Counted from the first letter of the stretch, positions 8,315-16,923 are shown. The stretch is DNA of 32,779 nucleotides from an uncultured Bacilli bacterium (GCA_944363595.1 CALVUN010000021.1:1-32779); one strand, 5' to 3'. The notes: generated from the sequence alone by a model not told the origin. Numbers and translations: made by a program.

Positions 8315-8383
8315 ATTATATGCAATATTTAAAAAATGATACATAAAAGACAAGTATATTTTACTTATCTATCTATATAAACA
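8315..8383. repeat. Upstream repeat of TA module, copy B
   Basis: Counterpart of 6944-7012, with one single-base length difference and a few substitutions. Confidence 0.8.
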
Positions 8384-8639
8384 GTCTGTATCTTGGTATA
8401 AAGTTGTTAGTATCTGTATTAAGTTTTTTTCATATCGTTTATATTAATATCGATGGTTAAGTCTTTGTTTTGATATTCAAACAACTTTTTTTAAGTATAT
8501 ACATTTTGGTTTTAAATCTCTTTGTGTCTTCTTTTATTTTTTTGTTTAACTAGTGTCTCATTGTCTATAAGAGATATGGTTATTTTATAATATTGTAATA
8601 TAAATATTTATATTATATAATGTTATTGGAGGTAATGAT
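8384..8639. other. Gene-free stretch upstream of the nitroreductase
   Basis: No ORF is supported. TTGTTT/AAACAA near 8466-8485 makes a small hairpin followed by a T-run. TTGTCT (8561-8566), a 19-nt spacer and TATAAT (8586-8591) are a possible but poorly spaced nitroreductase promoter. Confidence 0.4.
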
Positions 8640-9176
8640 ATGGAATTTAATTATGTTATTGAAAATAGGAGAAGTATTAGGAAGTTTACTTCAATGGATG
8701 TTGATGATAAGTTATTAATGGAATTAATTAGGCTTGCTACTTTAGCACCTTCTGCTCATAATAGGCAACCTTGGAGATTTATGATTGTTAAGAGTGATAA
8801 AAAGAAACATATTGTAACACTTATGAATGATTTTTATGAAAAAAATAAGAATAGTGTTAGTAATACTATGCCTTTTACGGCTTCTGTTATTGATGATTGT
8901 AATGCTTTAATTGTTATTTTTAGGGATGGTTTGGATAGTGATAGATATTTGGATACTTTATCTATTGGGGCTTCTATTGAACATATTTGTTTGGGTGCTA
9001 CTTCTTTAGGACTCGGTAGTGTTTGGATTAATGATATTGATCCTGTTAAAGAAGAGATTGCTAAATATTTAGGATATGGTAACTTAGAAATTGTTAGTGT
9101 TGTTGCTATTGGTTATCCTAATCAGAATCCTAAAGCTAGACCTAGAAAAGATATTAGTGAAGTTGTATTAAAATAA
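8640..9176 (+). CDS. Nitroreductase-family FMN-dependent oxidoreductase
   Basis: A 178-aa flavoprotein that would reduce quinones, nitro compounds or similar electron acceptors with NAD(P)H. The N-terminal block NRRSIRKFTSMDV is the family's FMN-phosphate-binding Arg-Ser-x-Arg motif. LATLAPSAHNRQPWRF is the second conserved block, and LGLGSVWINDI with AIGYPN forms the C-terminal flavin-binding part. The length is normal for a compact member. GGAGG lies 7 nt upstream of the ATG. It is transcribed alone and ends in a terminator shared with the opposite gene. The substrate cannot be told from sequence. Confidence 0.9.
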   Translation: MEFNYVIENRRSIRKFTSMDVDDKLLMELIRLATLAPSAHNRQPWRFMIVKSDKKKHIVTLMNDFYEKNKNSVSNTMPFTASVIDDCNALIVIFRDGLDSDRYLDTLSIGASIEHICLGATSLGLGSVWINDIDPVKEEIAKYLGYGNLEIVSVVAIGYPNQNPKARPRKDISEVVLK

Positions 9177-9208
9177 AACAAAGATTGTTATATTTCAATC
9201 TTTGTTTT
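9175..9208. terminator. Bidirectional terminator, nitroreductase / SGNH-like gene
   Basis: A perfect 13-bp stem (AAAACAAAGATTG 9175-9187, CAATCTTTGTTTT 9196-9208) gives a T-run in both directions. It overlaps the nitroreductase stop, and the stop of the convergent gene lies in the 8-nt loop. Confidence 0.9.
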
Positions 9209-10186
9209 ATTTAGTGTTCTTGTTAGTATTTTTCTTTCTTCTTTTAATTGTTTTATTTGTTGTGTGTTTTCTGTTTCTTTTAATTTTTTTTCAATATCTT
9301 GAATCATTCCTAATATTGATAATGAATCTAATTTAAAGTTATTTAGTTTTCCTTTGGCTTGTAATATATGTGAATTATTACTTAATATATTAGTAGTGGA
9401 TATAATTATTCCTTTTTCTTGTAATTCTTTTTTGACTATATTGGCATTATTTATTTGATTAGCATAGGTATTTATTATATTATTAGCTATTTCTCTATGT
9501 ATATAATTTGATATTGATGGTATTGTCCATGTTATTGTATTTGGTAGGTAATTTGCTATTTGGGGATAAGAAATAGTTGTTATACCATACTCTTGTTGTA
9601 ATTTTTCTAATTCTTGGAGATATTCTTGTTTGGGATGATATATTTTTGGTATTTCTAACATATATATGGTTGCAGTTGTATTTAGAGTATAGATAACTTC
9701 AAAGTTCTTTTGATGGGCTTCAATTATTTTATCTATTTCTGTAGTTGGTAAATCATTTAATCCTGATGAATATATTATTAAAGGTTCATTTGCTTTTTTT
9801 ATTGTTTCTGATAAGTATTCCCATCTTTCTGTTATTAATGGGTTATATATTTTTTTTAGTTCATCGATAATTATTTTTTGTAAATATTTATTTTGATATT
9901 TTTGTTTGGTTAATTCTATTAAAGTTTCTAATTTAAGATGTTCTAATTCATTTACACTTAAGTTATGTTTAAGAAGAGATGATAATTGCCATGTTTGGTT
10001 ATAAGATGTTAGGTAGGCATCTATTACTTCTGGTTGAACACTATTTATGGTTAATCTTTCTTTTAAGTATGTTAAGAAATTTTTATAGAAACTGAAACCT
10101 AAGTTATCGTTTAAACCTATTATTGTTAATCCTTTATCTTTGTGATATCTTGTTATTGTTATTAGATTATTTATATTATTTGTCAT
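9188..10186 (-). CDS. SGNH/GDSL-hydrolase-like protein lacking the catalytic serine
   Basis: A 332-aa protein whose block order resembles Bacillota SGNH esterases. Block I should read GLGDSLTYG but is GLNDNLGFS (about 24-32), so the nucleophile Ser is Asn. Block III is present as IIYSSGLNDL (about 137-146). A PS/N-x-x-x-H stretch (SISNYIHREIAN, about 223-234) matches the block V His region. The C-terminus is a Lys/Glu-rich coiled coil (about 290-325). It has no signal peptide. If the alignment is right it is a non-catalytic binding relative; otherwise it is an unknown protein. It has its own promoter (10210-10237) and GGAAG upstream of the ATG. Confidence 0.5.
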   Translation of the reverse strand: MTNNINNLITITRYHKDKGLTIIGLNDNLGFSFYKNFLTYLKERLTINSVQPEVIDAYLTSYNQTWQLSSLLKHNLSVNELEHLKLETLIELTKQKYQNKYLQKIIIDELKKIYNPLITERWEYLSETIKKANEPLIIYSSGLNDLPTTEIDKIIEAHQKNFEVIYTLNTTATIYMLEIPKIYHPKQEYLQELEKLQQEYGITTISYPQIANYLPNTITWTIPSISNYIHREIANNIINTYANQINNANIVKKELQEKGIIISTTNILSNNSHILQAKGKLNNFKLDSLSILGMIQDIEKKLKETENTQQIKQLKEERKILTRTLNKTKIEI

Positions 10187-10209
10187 TTTATCACTTCCTT
10201 GGTTTGATT

Positions 10210-10237
10210 ATTATACTTTATTTTATGTTTTTGTCAA
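10210..10237 (-). promoter_or_regulatory. Promoter of the SGNH-like gene
   Basis: On the - strand, TTGACA (10237-10232), a 16-nt spacer and TATAAT (10215-10210), just after the terminator of the upstream operon. Confidence 0.85.
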
Positions 10238-10241
10238 TTAA

Positions 10242-10264
10242 AAAAGAAGTATTTAACTTCTTTT
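10242..10264 (-). terminator. Terminator of the surface-protein operon
   Basis: AAAAGAAGT (10242-10250) pairs with ACTTCTTTT (10256-10264). On the - strand a T-run follows. The stem includes the last stop codon. Confidence 0.75.
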
Positions 10265-11288
10265 ATGGTATTAATCCAAAACCTGTAATAACATAACGAC
10301 CGTTAGTTGATTTAGCTGCAGCAGGTGGATTATTATATAGTTCATCGTTTATTATTAGTGTTGATGATTGTCCTCCATCTAGATTGGCAGCATTGTATGC
10401 ACCATATTTTTCTAATGTTTCGACTAGATCGGCAAGAGATGCTCCATTTATGTAGTTTTCACCATCGACTACTAAGAAGAGGATGATACCATCTTGTCTT
10501 TGGGCAATAACGACACGTGGTGCTTTACCCCATGGGTCTCCCACGATTTCCATTGATTTGCCGTTTACAATTAGGAATGGTCCAAATTGTAGTCCTTCAG
10601 TAACTCCTGCGGCAAGGGCTTCTTCGCCAGTAGCATTGTTCATTAATTTTAATTTTCCTTCTTCGGTTAATCCTATTATTTGACTTCTGGTAGTCGCGGG
10701 ATCACCATCAGACCATGTTATTTCTCCATCTTCAATAACATAACCAATCGGTATACCTGAACCATATCCATAGTCTACAAAGCCACCACCATTGATACAT
10801 ACGACACCACCGTATCTTTCACACATGGTAATTATTCTTTCACCCATTTCGGTTCCTAATTCTTCTTTAGCAATTAGTTTTACTTTTTCTGGCGCATATA
10901 TGGCTACTAAATATGCATTTGATCCTCCTACTTTTATGTCCAATACTTTATATAAATCATCGGGATTATCTCTTTGTAAGATTGCTTTATCATATTCATT
11001 TTTATATGTACCAGGATCTTTGGTATCAATAACGATATCATCTAGATTTACTTCTTCATCTATAGTTATAAAATAATTATTACTCATTACTTCTTCGATG
11101 GTTTCTTGGCTATAGAATAGTCTTGCTAAGTATTGATGTGACATAGTATTCATTGCTGTATTGATATATAAATTTCTTAGATAATCCCATGGACCATAGG
11201 TAATAAAGAAACATATGGCTACGATGGTATCTAATATTATAAAGAGAATAGTTGCTTTTTTTATTTTTCGTTTACTTTTCTTTTTCAT
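10263..11288 (-). CDS. Phosphodiester glycosidase (NAGPA-domain) membrane-anchored protein
   Basis: A 341-aa protein. A Lys/Arg-rich N-terminus is followed by one hydrophobic segment (about 13-31), giving a signal-anchor with the rest outside the cell. The body is a NAGPA/DUF2233 domain: VVCINGGGF (about 162-170), PIGYVIEDGEI, GLQFGPFLIVNGK, APRVVIAQRQDGIILFLVVDG and AANLDGGQSSTL (about 299-310) are the usual conserved blocks with the metal/active-site Asn and Asp residues. Such enzymes remove phosphodiester-linked sugars from wall or exopolysaccharide; the exact substrate is unknown. It lies 3 nt after the upstream gene, so the two are one operon. Confidence 0.88.
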   Translation of the reverse strand: MKKKSKRKIKKATILFIILDTIVAICFFITYGPWDYLRNLYINTAMNTMSHQYLARLFYSQETIEEVMSNNYFITIDEEVNLDDIVIDTKDPGTYKNEYDKAILQRDNPDDLYKVLDIKVGGSNAYLVAIYAPEKVKLIAKEELGTEMGERIITMCERYGGVVCINGGGFVDYGYGSGIPIGYVIEDGEITWSDGDPATTRSQIIGLTEEGKLKLMNNATGEEALAAGVTEGLQFGPFLIVNGKSMEIVGDPWGKAPRVVIAQRQDGIILFLVVDGENYINGASLADLVETLEKYGAYNAANLDGGQSSTLIINDELYNNPPAAAKSTNGRYVITGFGLIP

Positions 11289-11291
11289 AAT

Positions 11292-12614
11292 CTACTCCAT
11301 TTCATATGGGTCATCAATTGTACCCGTTCCTTTAGTTAAAATATTTTTATCGATTGAGATAGTTGGAACAACATTGGCTTTACTTGTAACTCTTTGATCT
11401 GTTATTGAGCCATTATTGTTATAGACATATATTTTATTATCATAATTGTTTATACCTGTAGATAGGAAGAAGTCATCAAGAGTTGGTACTAAATTTATGT
11501 CTCCAATTGATAATAATGATATTTCTGTATCTACTTCTTTATCTAGAGCTTGAATATAATCATAATTGTTATCACTACTATAGTAACCATTAGACCAGTT
11601 ATTGTTTAATATTTGGTTAGAATAACTTAGATTATTATAGTAATCGTTGTTTAAATAATAAGCTAGAGTACCATATTTTTCATCATTATGAAATGATGTT
11701 GTACTGCTATAAATGGTTTGATAGTTTTCATTATCTGTTTTTAAATAATCAGTTAATACTAATTTTATATTGTCATCTTTAATATCATAAATACGCCATA
11801 AATCATCATCTAATTTAACATAGCTAGCAAATAGATCGTTTTCTTCTTCAATTTGATATGGATTATCTTTAGTACCATCGCCTTTTACTAATTCGACGTT
11901 GGTATTTAATGTAATAACGGGTTTAATTCCATAGATATCGGTTCCATCATTTGTTTCTAAGTTACCATCATTGTCGATATACCATATTTCATTCTCATTA
12001 TTGGTATTTGATAAATATGTGTAGTAGCCATTGTTGATATAACTATCACTACTTCCAGCATTTGCATAGTCAAACATAGATAGTAATGAGAACTTAAATT
12101 CATTAAATGTTTCATCACAAGTTATATTTTTTGTGTCGTCTAGATTATCGATACAGGCATTAGTATTTGTTAAGTAATCACTACTTATATAATTATCTAA
12201 GATACCTGAATTTTCATTATCTGTTTTATTTAACCAATCGATAATTGGTGATTCTTCATATGTACTGTTTAAACCATAGGCAAGGGAAGTTATTGGCTCG
12301 TCACTTATTAAAACAGTTGTATTGTTATTGGTTATTTTAAGTATACGCCAAGTAATATTTTTATATTTTACGTAGTTTTTATCAGTATTACCTACAAAAT
12401 AATAATTACTATTTATGTTTTTGAAGTATGATTGATTGGCATGTTCCGCTGTTACTCTTTTACTAAAGTTTGTTATTGATTCAACATCAGTTGTATTATT
12501 TTCAATATATAGTATAATGAAACGACTACCATAAAATAAAATACATCCTAAGATGAAAAGAAAACTTATGGCACAAAAGATTTTTTGATAACTAATTTTT
12601 CTTTTTTTCTTCAT
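11292..12614 (-). CDS. Surface-anchored two-repeat protein (DUF6273-like)
   Basis: A 440-aa protein with a basic N-terminus and a hydrophobic segment (about 11-36), so it is anchored or secreted. The extracellular part has two related modules. One begins YVKYKNITWRILKI and includes DEPITSLAYG and STYEESPIIDWLN. The other begins YVKLDDDLWRIYDI. Each ends with a motif of the type KGxGTxDNPYxIE, at mid-protein (VKGDGTKDNPYQIEEEN) and at the C-terminus (TKGTGTIDDPYEME). This matches the layout of DUF6273-like surface proteins of gut Bacillota. Function is unknown; its partner is the phosphodiester glycosidase. GGTGG precedes the ATG. Confidence 0.75.
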   Translation of the reverse strand: MKKKRKISYQKIFCAISFLFILGCILFYGSRFIILYIENNTTDVESITNFSKRVTAEHANQSYFKNINSNYYFVGNTDKNYVKYKNITWRILKITNNNTTVLISDEPITSLAYGLNSTYEESPIIDWLNKTDNENSGILDNYISSDYLTNTNACIDNLDDTKNITCDETFNEFKFSLLSMFDYANAGSSDSYINNGYYTYLSNTNNENEIWYIDNDGNLETNDGTDIYGIKPVITLNTNVELVKGDGTKDNPYQIEEENDLFASYVKLDDDLWRIYDIKDDNIKLVLTDYLKTDNENYQTIYSSTTSFHNDEKYGTLAYYLNNDYYNNLSYSNQILNNNWSNGYYSSDNNYDYIQALDKEVDTEISLLSIGDINLVPTLDDFFLSTGINNYDNKIYVYNNNGSITDQRVTSKANVVPTISIDKNILTKGTGTIDDPYEME

Positions 12615-12643
12615 TAATTTTTACCACCTTTTCTACTTTATCT

Positions 12644-12672
12644 ATTATATCATTACATGGTGTATTTGACAA
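12644..12672 (-). promoter_or_regulatory. Promoter of the surface-protein operon
   Basis: On the - strand, TTGTCA (12672-12667), a 17-nt spacer and TATAAT (12649-12644), about 30 nt before the start codon. Confidence 0.85.
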
Positions 12673-12714
12673 GTTTAAAAATTTAGTTATTTATCTTTGG
12701 AGGAAGTTTAAATA

Positions 12715-12741
12715 ATGGATAAATTTCTTTACAAATATTAA
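12715..12741 (+). CDS. Possible 8-aa upstream ORF before ppaC
   Basis: ATG then MDKFLYKY and TAA, preceded by GGAGGA 10 nt upstream. It overlaps the -35 of the ppaC promoter, so it would only be read from an upstream start such as a TTGACA at 12666. Too short to call with confidence. Confidence 0.25.
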   Translation: MDKFLYKY

Positions 12742-12756
12742 TTTTTAAGCTATAAT
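12728..12756 (+). promoter_or_regulatory. ppaC promoter
   Basis: TTTACA (12728-12733), a 17-nt spacer and TATAAT (12751-12756), 24 nt before the ATG. Confidence 0.88.
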
Positions 12757-12779
12757 TGGATAGCACAGGAGGGATAAAA

Positions 12780-14408
12780 ATGGAAAAAGTTTATGTTTTT
12801 GGTCATCGTTTACCGGATACTGATAGTGTGACGGCAGCGATTACTTTAGCTAATTTGAGAAGAGAATTAGGAATTAATGCTGTACCTGCGGTACTTAGTT
12901 CACTTAATTTGGAAACAAAATTTGTACTTGACTATTTTAAGGTTGATGAACCTATTTTTTTGAATGATGTTAAGATTAAAATTAAGGATTTGAATTATAC
13001 TAAGAATTATACTATTTATAAGGAAAATTCTATATATGATGCTTATTTAAAAATGAGTAGTATTGGTATTTCTAAGATACCTGTAGTTGATGATAATAAA
13101 GAGATGTTAGGTATTGTTAGTATGAGGAATATAGCAGAGGATCAAATTCGTGGTTCTTTTAATTTGGTCGATACTAATTATGATAATATTGTTAATACTA
13201 TTAAGGGAACTGAAATATTAAGATTTGATGATATTATTAAGGGTAATTTAATGGTTGCTGCTTATCGAAGTAATACTTTTATTAATGAAGTTAAGCTTAC
13301 TAATGATGATATTGTTATTATGGGAGATAGGTATAATATTTTAGATTATGCTATTTCTTCAGGAGTAAAACTTATTGTAATTACGGGTGGTCATAAAGTT
13401 CCTCCTGTTCTTATTGATAAGGCTAAGGAAAGAAAAGTTAATATTATTTCTACTTTATATACGACATCAGAGACAACAAGAATTTTTAATCTTAGTAATA
13501 GTGTTAGGACTATTGTTCAGAAAGATAATTATGTTGTTATTCATGAAAGAGATAATCTTAGTGATTTTATTAGTATTGCTAATAAAACGAGGTATTCTTA
13601 TTATCCTGTTTTAAATAAAAAAGATAAATGTTTGGGTATTTTGCGTTTTTCGGATATTAGTCATAATAATAGGAAGAAAGTTATTTTAGTTGATCATAAT
13701 TCTTATGAACAGAGCGCTATTGGGTTGGATGAAGCTACTATTATGGAAATTGTCGATCACCATAATATTGGTACAATAGGTACTAATGCTCCAATTAGTT
13801 TTAGAAATATGCCTGTTGGTAGTACAAATACTATTATATACGTTATGTATAAAGAAAATAATGTAGCTATATCTAAACAAATGGCTGGTTTAATGCTATC
13901 TGGAATACTGTCTGATACTTTAGTGTTAACTAGTCCTACTACTACTGAACTTGATAGAGAGGTTGTAAATGATCTTGCTAAGATTGTTAATATTGATTAT
14001 AAGAAATATGGTTTTGATATGATAAAAGCAGGTACTTCTTTGAAAGGTAAAACTAAAGATGAAATATTACATACTGATTTTAAGGTATATTCTATTGATC
14101 ATAAGAATGTTGGTTTAGCTCAAATATTTACTACTAATATTGATGAAGTTCGTGATGATTTGGATGAATATGTTGATCTATTGAATACAACTAGTGAAGA
14201 AGATAATTTGTATTTTGTTGCTTTATTTGTTACTGATATTATTAATAATGGTAGTTATGTTATTTATAGTGATAGGGGAGAAACAATTATTAAGAATTCA
14301 TTTGGTCTTTCGGAAATTGAAGAACTTACTTTTTTACCTGAAATTGTATCTAGAAAGAAACAGGTTGTTCCGGAAATTATTAATGATATGGAAAATAATA
14401 TTATATAA
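12780..14408 (+). CDS. ppaC: Manganese-dependent inorganic pyrophosphatase with CBS and DRTGG domains
   Basis: A 542-aa family II pyrophosphatase (PPi to 2 Pi) of the nucleotide-regulated type. Residues 1-60 carry the DHH motif GHRLPDTDS. CBS1 (about 75-125) contains KIPVVDD. A DRTGG domain (MGDRYNI to TGG, about 180-250) and CBS2 (about 255-295) follow. The DHH domain then resumes with LVDH and EIVDHHNIG. DHHA2 ends with the SRKKQ substrate-binding signature. The inserted CBS-DRTGG-CBS unit is known to bind adenine nucleotides/diadenosine phosphates in such enzymes. ATG 12780 is chosen because AGGAGGG lies 6 nt upstream; an in-frame TTG at 12756 sits inside the -10. Confidence 0.95.
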   Translation: MEKVYVFGHRLPDTDSVTAAITLANLRRELGINAVPAVLSSLNLETKFVLDYFKVDEPIFLNDVKIKIKDLNYTKNYTIYKENSIYDAYLKMSSIGISKIPVVDDNKEMLGIVSMRNIAEDQIRGSFNLVDTNYDNIVNTIKGTEILRFDDIIKGNLMVAAYRSNTFINEVKLTNDDIVIMGDRYNILDYAISSGVKLIVITGGHKVPPVLIDKAKERKVNIISTLYTTSETTRIFNLSNSVRTIVQKDNYVVIHERDNLSDFISIANKTRYSYYPVLNKKDKCLGILRFSDISHNNRKKVILVDHNSYEQSAIGLDEATIMEIVDHHNIGTIGTNAPISFRNMPVGSTNTIIYVMYKENNVAISKQMAGLMLSGILSDTLVLTSPTTTELDREVVNDLAKIVNIDYKKYGFDMIKAGTSLKGKTKDEILHTDFKVYSIDHKNVGLAQIFTTNIDEVRDDLDEYVDLLNTTSEEDNLYFVALFVTDIINNGSYVIYSDRGETIIKNSFGLSEIEELTFLPEIVSRKKQVVPEIINDMENNII

Positions 14409-14444
14409 TTAAAGAATAAAATTTATAAATTTAAAATAGAAAGT

Positions 14445-14471
14445 CATAAATTTAGTTATTTATGATTTTTT
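14445..14471 (+). terminator. ppaC terminator
   Basis: CATAAAT (14445-14451) pairs with ATTTATG (14458-14464), followed by a T-run. Confidence 0.7.
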
Positions 14472-14503
14472 GTTAATTTTTGTGTTAAATTATTAAGTTT
14501 TTC

Positions 14504-14532
14504 TTTATTTAAGTTTGATTATATTGTATAAT
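14504..14532 (+). promoter_or_regulatory. Likely ackA promoter
   Basis: TTTATT (14504-14509), a 17-nt spacer and TATAAT (14527-14532). The -35 is a weak match. Confidence 0.55.
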
Positions 14533-14552
14533 TGTACGTGGGAGATGAAAAA

Positions 14553-15737
14553 ATGATTGTATTAGCTATTAATGCTGGAAGTTCATCTTTAAAATTTACA
14601 GGATATAAAATGCCTGAAGAAGAAGTTCTTATCAGCGGTGTATTTCAAAGAATTGGTATTGATAATAGTTTTTATACTATTAAAATAAATGGAGAAAAAT
14701 TTGAGGAAGATGTTAGTCTTCCTGATCATAAGAAAGCAGTTGAGATTTTGCTTGATGAGTTAGTTAAGCATAAGGTTGTTAATGATCTTTCGGAAATTGA
14801 AGCTGTTGGTCATAGAGTTGTTCATGGAGGGGAAAAGTATACGGATTCTGTTTTAGTCGATGACAATGTTAAAAAGATGATTATGGAACTTTCAGATATT
14901 GCTCCTCTTCATAATCCCGCTAATCTGATGGGAATTGAGGTTTTTGAAAAAATGTTACCTCATGCTAAGAATGTGGCTGTTTTTGATACGGCATTCCATC
15001 AAACTATGGCAACGGATGCTTATTTATATGCTGTTCCTTACGAATGGTATACTAATTATGGTGTTCGTAAATATGGTTTTCATGGTACTAGTCATAAGTA
15101 TTTATCACAAAGACTTGCTAAGATTCTTGGTAGAGAAGATTGTAAAATTATTACTTGTCATTTAGGTAATGGTGGTTCTATTAGTGCTATTAAGGATGGT
15201 AAGTGTGTCGATACTTCAATGGGATTTACTCCTAATGCTGGAATTGTTATGGGTAGTAGAAGTGGTGATATTGATGTTTCTATTATTCCTTATATTATGA
15301 AAAAGACAGGAGAGAGTCTCGATGATGTTATGAATGACTTAAATAAGAAAAGTGGTTTCTTAGGAATAAGTGGTGTTAGTAGTGATTCAAGGGATGTTGA
15401 AATTGGTATTAATGCTGGTAATCCTAGATGTATATTAGCACAAAGTATGTATATTAATACTATTATTCAATATATTGCTTCTTATTATGCTTTACTTGGT
15501 GGTTGTGATGCTATCTGTTTTGCGGGTGGTATTGGAGAGAATTCTATTAATACTCGTAAAGAGATTTTGGAAGCATTAGAAGTATTTGGTGTTAAATGTG
15601 ATTATGAGGCTAATAATTGTCGTGGTAAGGAAGTTATGATTTCTACTAAGGATTCTAAAATACCTTGTTATGTTATTCCTACAGATGAAGAGGTTATGAT
15701 TGCTCGTGATACTTATAATTTAACTATTAATGGTTAA
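14553..15737 (+). CDS. ackA: Acetate kinase
   Basis: A 394-aa enzyme converting acetyl phosphate + ADP to acetate + ATP, the substrate-level phosphorylation step of a fermenter. It has the two family signatures: LAINAGSSSLKF at the N-terminus and YGFHGTSHKYLS (about 173-184). Other conserved blocks are VGHRVVHGG, VFDTAFHQTM (with the catalytic Asp), CHLGNGGSI, MGSRSGDID and FAGGIGENS. The length is standard. ATG 14553 follows GGGAGA; an upstream in-frame start at 14532 lies in the promoter. No phosphotransacetylase gene is seen here. nrnA follows 27 nt later, probably in the same transcript. Confidence 0.97.
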   Translation: MIVLAINAGSSSLKFTGYKMPEEEVLISGVFQRIGIDNSFYTIKINGEKFEEDVSLPDHKKAVEILLDELVKHKVVNDLSEIEAVGHRVVHGGEKYTDSVLVDDNVKKMIMELSDIAPLHNPANLMGIEVFEKMLPHAKNVAVFDTAFHQTMATDAYLYAVPYEWYTNYGVRKYGFHGTSHKYLSQRLAKILGREDCKIITCHLGNGGSISAIKDGKCVDTSMGFTPNAGIVMGSRSGDIDVSIIPYIMKKTGESLDDVMNDLNKKSGFLGISGVSSDSRDVEIGINAGNPRCILAQSMYINTIIQYIASYYALLGGCDAICFAGGIGENSINTRKEILEALEVFGVKCDYEANNCRGKEVMISTKDSKIPCYVIPTDEEVMIARDTYNLTING

Positions 15738-15764
15738 TTTATTGATAATAGAAAGTGTGAAAAG

Positions 15765-16727
15765 ATGAATAATGGATTTAAAGCGGTTGCTAAAATAATT
15801 AGAAAATATAATAATATTGTGATTGCTAGACATATAGGGGCAGATCCTGATGCTTTAGGTAGTCAATTAGCTCTTAGAGAAATGATTAAGAATCTTTATC
15901 CTAATAAGAAAGTACTTGCTATAGGTAATCCTTCTTCTAGGTTTAAGTTTATGGGTACTTTGGATAAAAATGATGATATTACAGAGCCTACATTACTTAT
16001 TGTTTTAGATACGCCTGATATTAAGAGAATTGATGGAGTTTTATTGGATGATTATGATTATATTGTTAAGATAGATCATCATCCAGTAGTGGATGATTAT
16101 GCTAATTTATCAATTGTTATGGATGATGCTTCTAGTACAGCACAAATATTACTTGAATTTTTCTTTGCTAATCGTTTTAAGATAACTGAAAGTATAGCTA
16201 GATTATTGTATTTGGGAATTGTTTCTGATACTGATCGTTTTTTACATGATTATACTTCTGTTAAAACGTTTGAATTAGTTACTAGATTGTTAAAGGAAAC
16301 TAATATTGATTTTACTTCTTTATATGCTCCTTTATATATGCGTCCTTTAGCGGAAATTAGATTTCAGGGATATATTTATCAGAATATGGAAATAACAGAT
16401 AATGGACTTGCATATATTAAAATAACAGATGATTTGTTAAAGGAGTATGGTGTTGATTCTGCATCAGCAGGGAATATGATTAATAATCTTAAGTTTGTTA
16501 ATGAGATTATTACTTGGGCTTTTTTTACAGAGGATAAGAAAAGTAATTTAATTAGGGTTAATATTAGGTCAAGGGGACCTTATATTAATGAAATTGCTAG
16601 TAAGTATAATGGAGGAGGACATAAATATGCATCTGGTGCTAGACTTACTAGTTCTAGGCAAATAGATGATTTAATAAGAGATTTGGATCAGGCTACACTT
16701 AAATATAAAGAAAGTATGGAGGAATGA
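15765..16727 (+). CDS. nrnA: NrnA-like DHH/DHHA1 phosphoesterase (nanoRNase/pAp phosphatase)
   Basis: A 320-aa bifunctional oligoribonuclease/pAp phosphatase type. The DHH domain holds HIGADPDALGSQ (about 21-32), VLDTPD, DHHPVVDD (about 104-111) and YLGIVSDTDRF (about 151-161), which bind two Mn ions. The DHHA1 domain ends with the substrate loop YNGGGHKYASGA (about 282-293). Such enzymes degrade 2-5 nt RNAs and 3'-phosphoadenosine phosphate. The site before the ATG is weak (GAAAG...GAAAAG). It ends in TGA, 11 nt before tRNA-Thr, with a GAGGA/TCCTC palindrome spanning the stop. Confidence 0.92.
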   Translation: MNNGFKAVAKIIRKYNNIVIARHIGADPDALGSQLALREMIKNLYPNKKVLAIGNPSSRFKFMGTLDKNDDITEPTLLIVLDTPDIKRIDGVLLDDYDYIVKIDHHPVVDDYANLSIVMDDASSTAQILLEFFFANRFKITESIARLLYLGIVSDTDRFLHDYTSVKTFELVTRLLKETNIDFTSLYAPLYMRPLAEIRFQGYIYQNMEITDNGLAYIKITDDLLKEYGVDSASAGNMINNLKFVNEIITWAFFTEDKKSNLIRVNIRSRGPYINEIASKYNGGGHKYASGARLTSSRQIDDLIRDLDQATLKYKESMEE

Positions 16728-16738
16728 TTCCTCTTAAT

Positions 16739-16812
16739 GCCGAATTAGTATAATGGTAGAACAAGTCACTCGTAATGATTAGATGTAGGTTCGATTCCTA
16801 CATTCGGCACCA
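16739..16812 (+). tRNA. tRNA-Thr (anticodon CGT), CCA encoded
   Basis: Cloverleaf read by hand: acceptor GCCGAAT / ATTCGGC with discriminator A and CCA (16810-16812). Anticodon stem AGTCA/TGATT with loop CTCGTAA gives anticodon CGT, decoding ACG. T arm is GTAGG-TTCGATT-CCTAC. The D stem is weak (GTAT/GAAC with a mismatch). It follows nrnA closely and borders a patch of broken accessory genes, so its 3' end may be an integration site, although I found no second copy of it. Confidence 0.92.
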
Positions 16813-16826
16813 GATTGATAGTTATT

Positions 16827-16852
16827 CGAATTTTAAAAGTTCGTTTTTTTTT
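16827..16852 (+). terminator. Terminator after tRNA-Thr
   Basis: CGAA (16827-16830) and TTCG (16840-16843) flank an AT-rich loop, followed by nine T (16844-16852). The stem is short. Confidence 0.5.
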
Positions 16853-16923
16853 AAATAAAAGGATAATAAATTATTTTTTATAATGCATTGATAATTTTTT
16901 TGTGCTTTTGTTAATACTAAAGG

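Noticed and set aside
13387..15165. Several 60-76 codon frames inside ppaC and ackA
   Set aside because: They are out-of-frame shadows (Leu/Ile-rich translations) of well-identified enzymes.
16719..16733. GAGGAAT/ATTCCTC palindrome as an nrnA terminator
   Set aside because: No T-run follows and the tRNA begins 5 nt later; it may be a processing hairpin only.
16739..16812. Clear att site duplication of the tRNA-Thr 3' end
   Set aside because: I looked for a second copy of the ATTCGGCACCA end in the window and found none.
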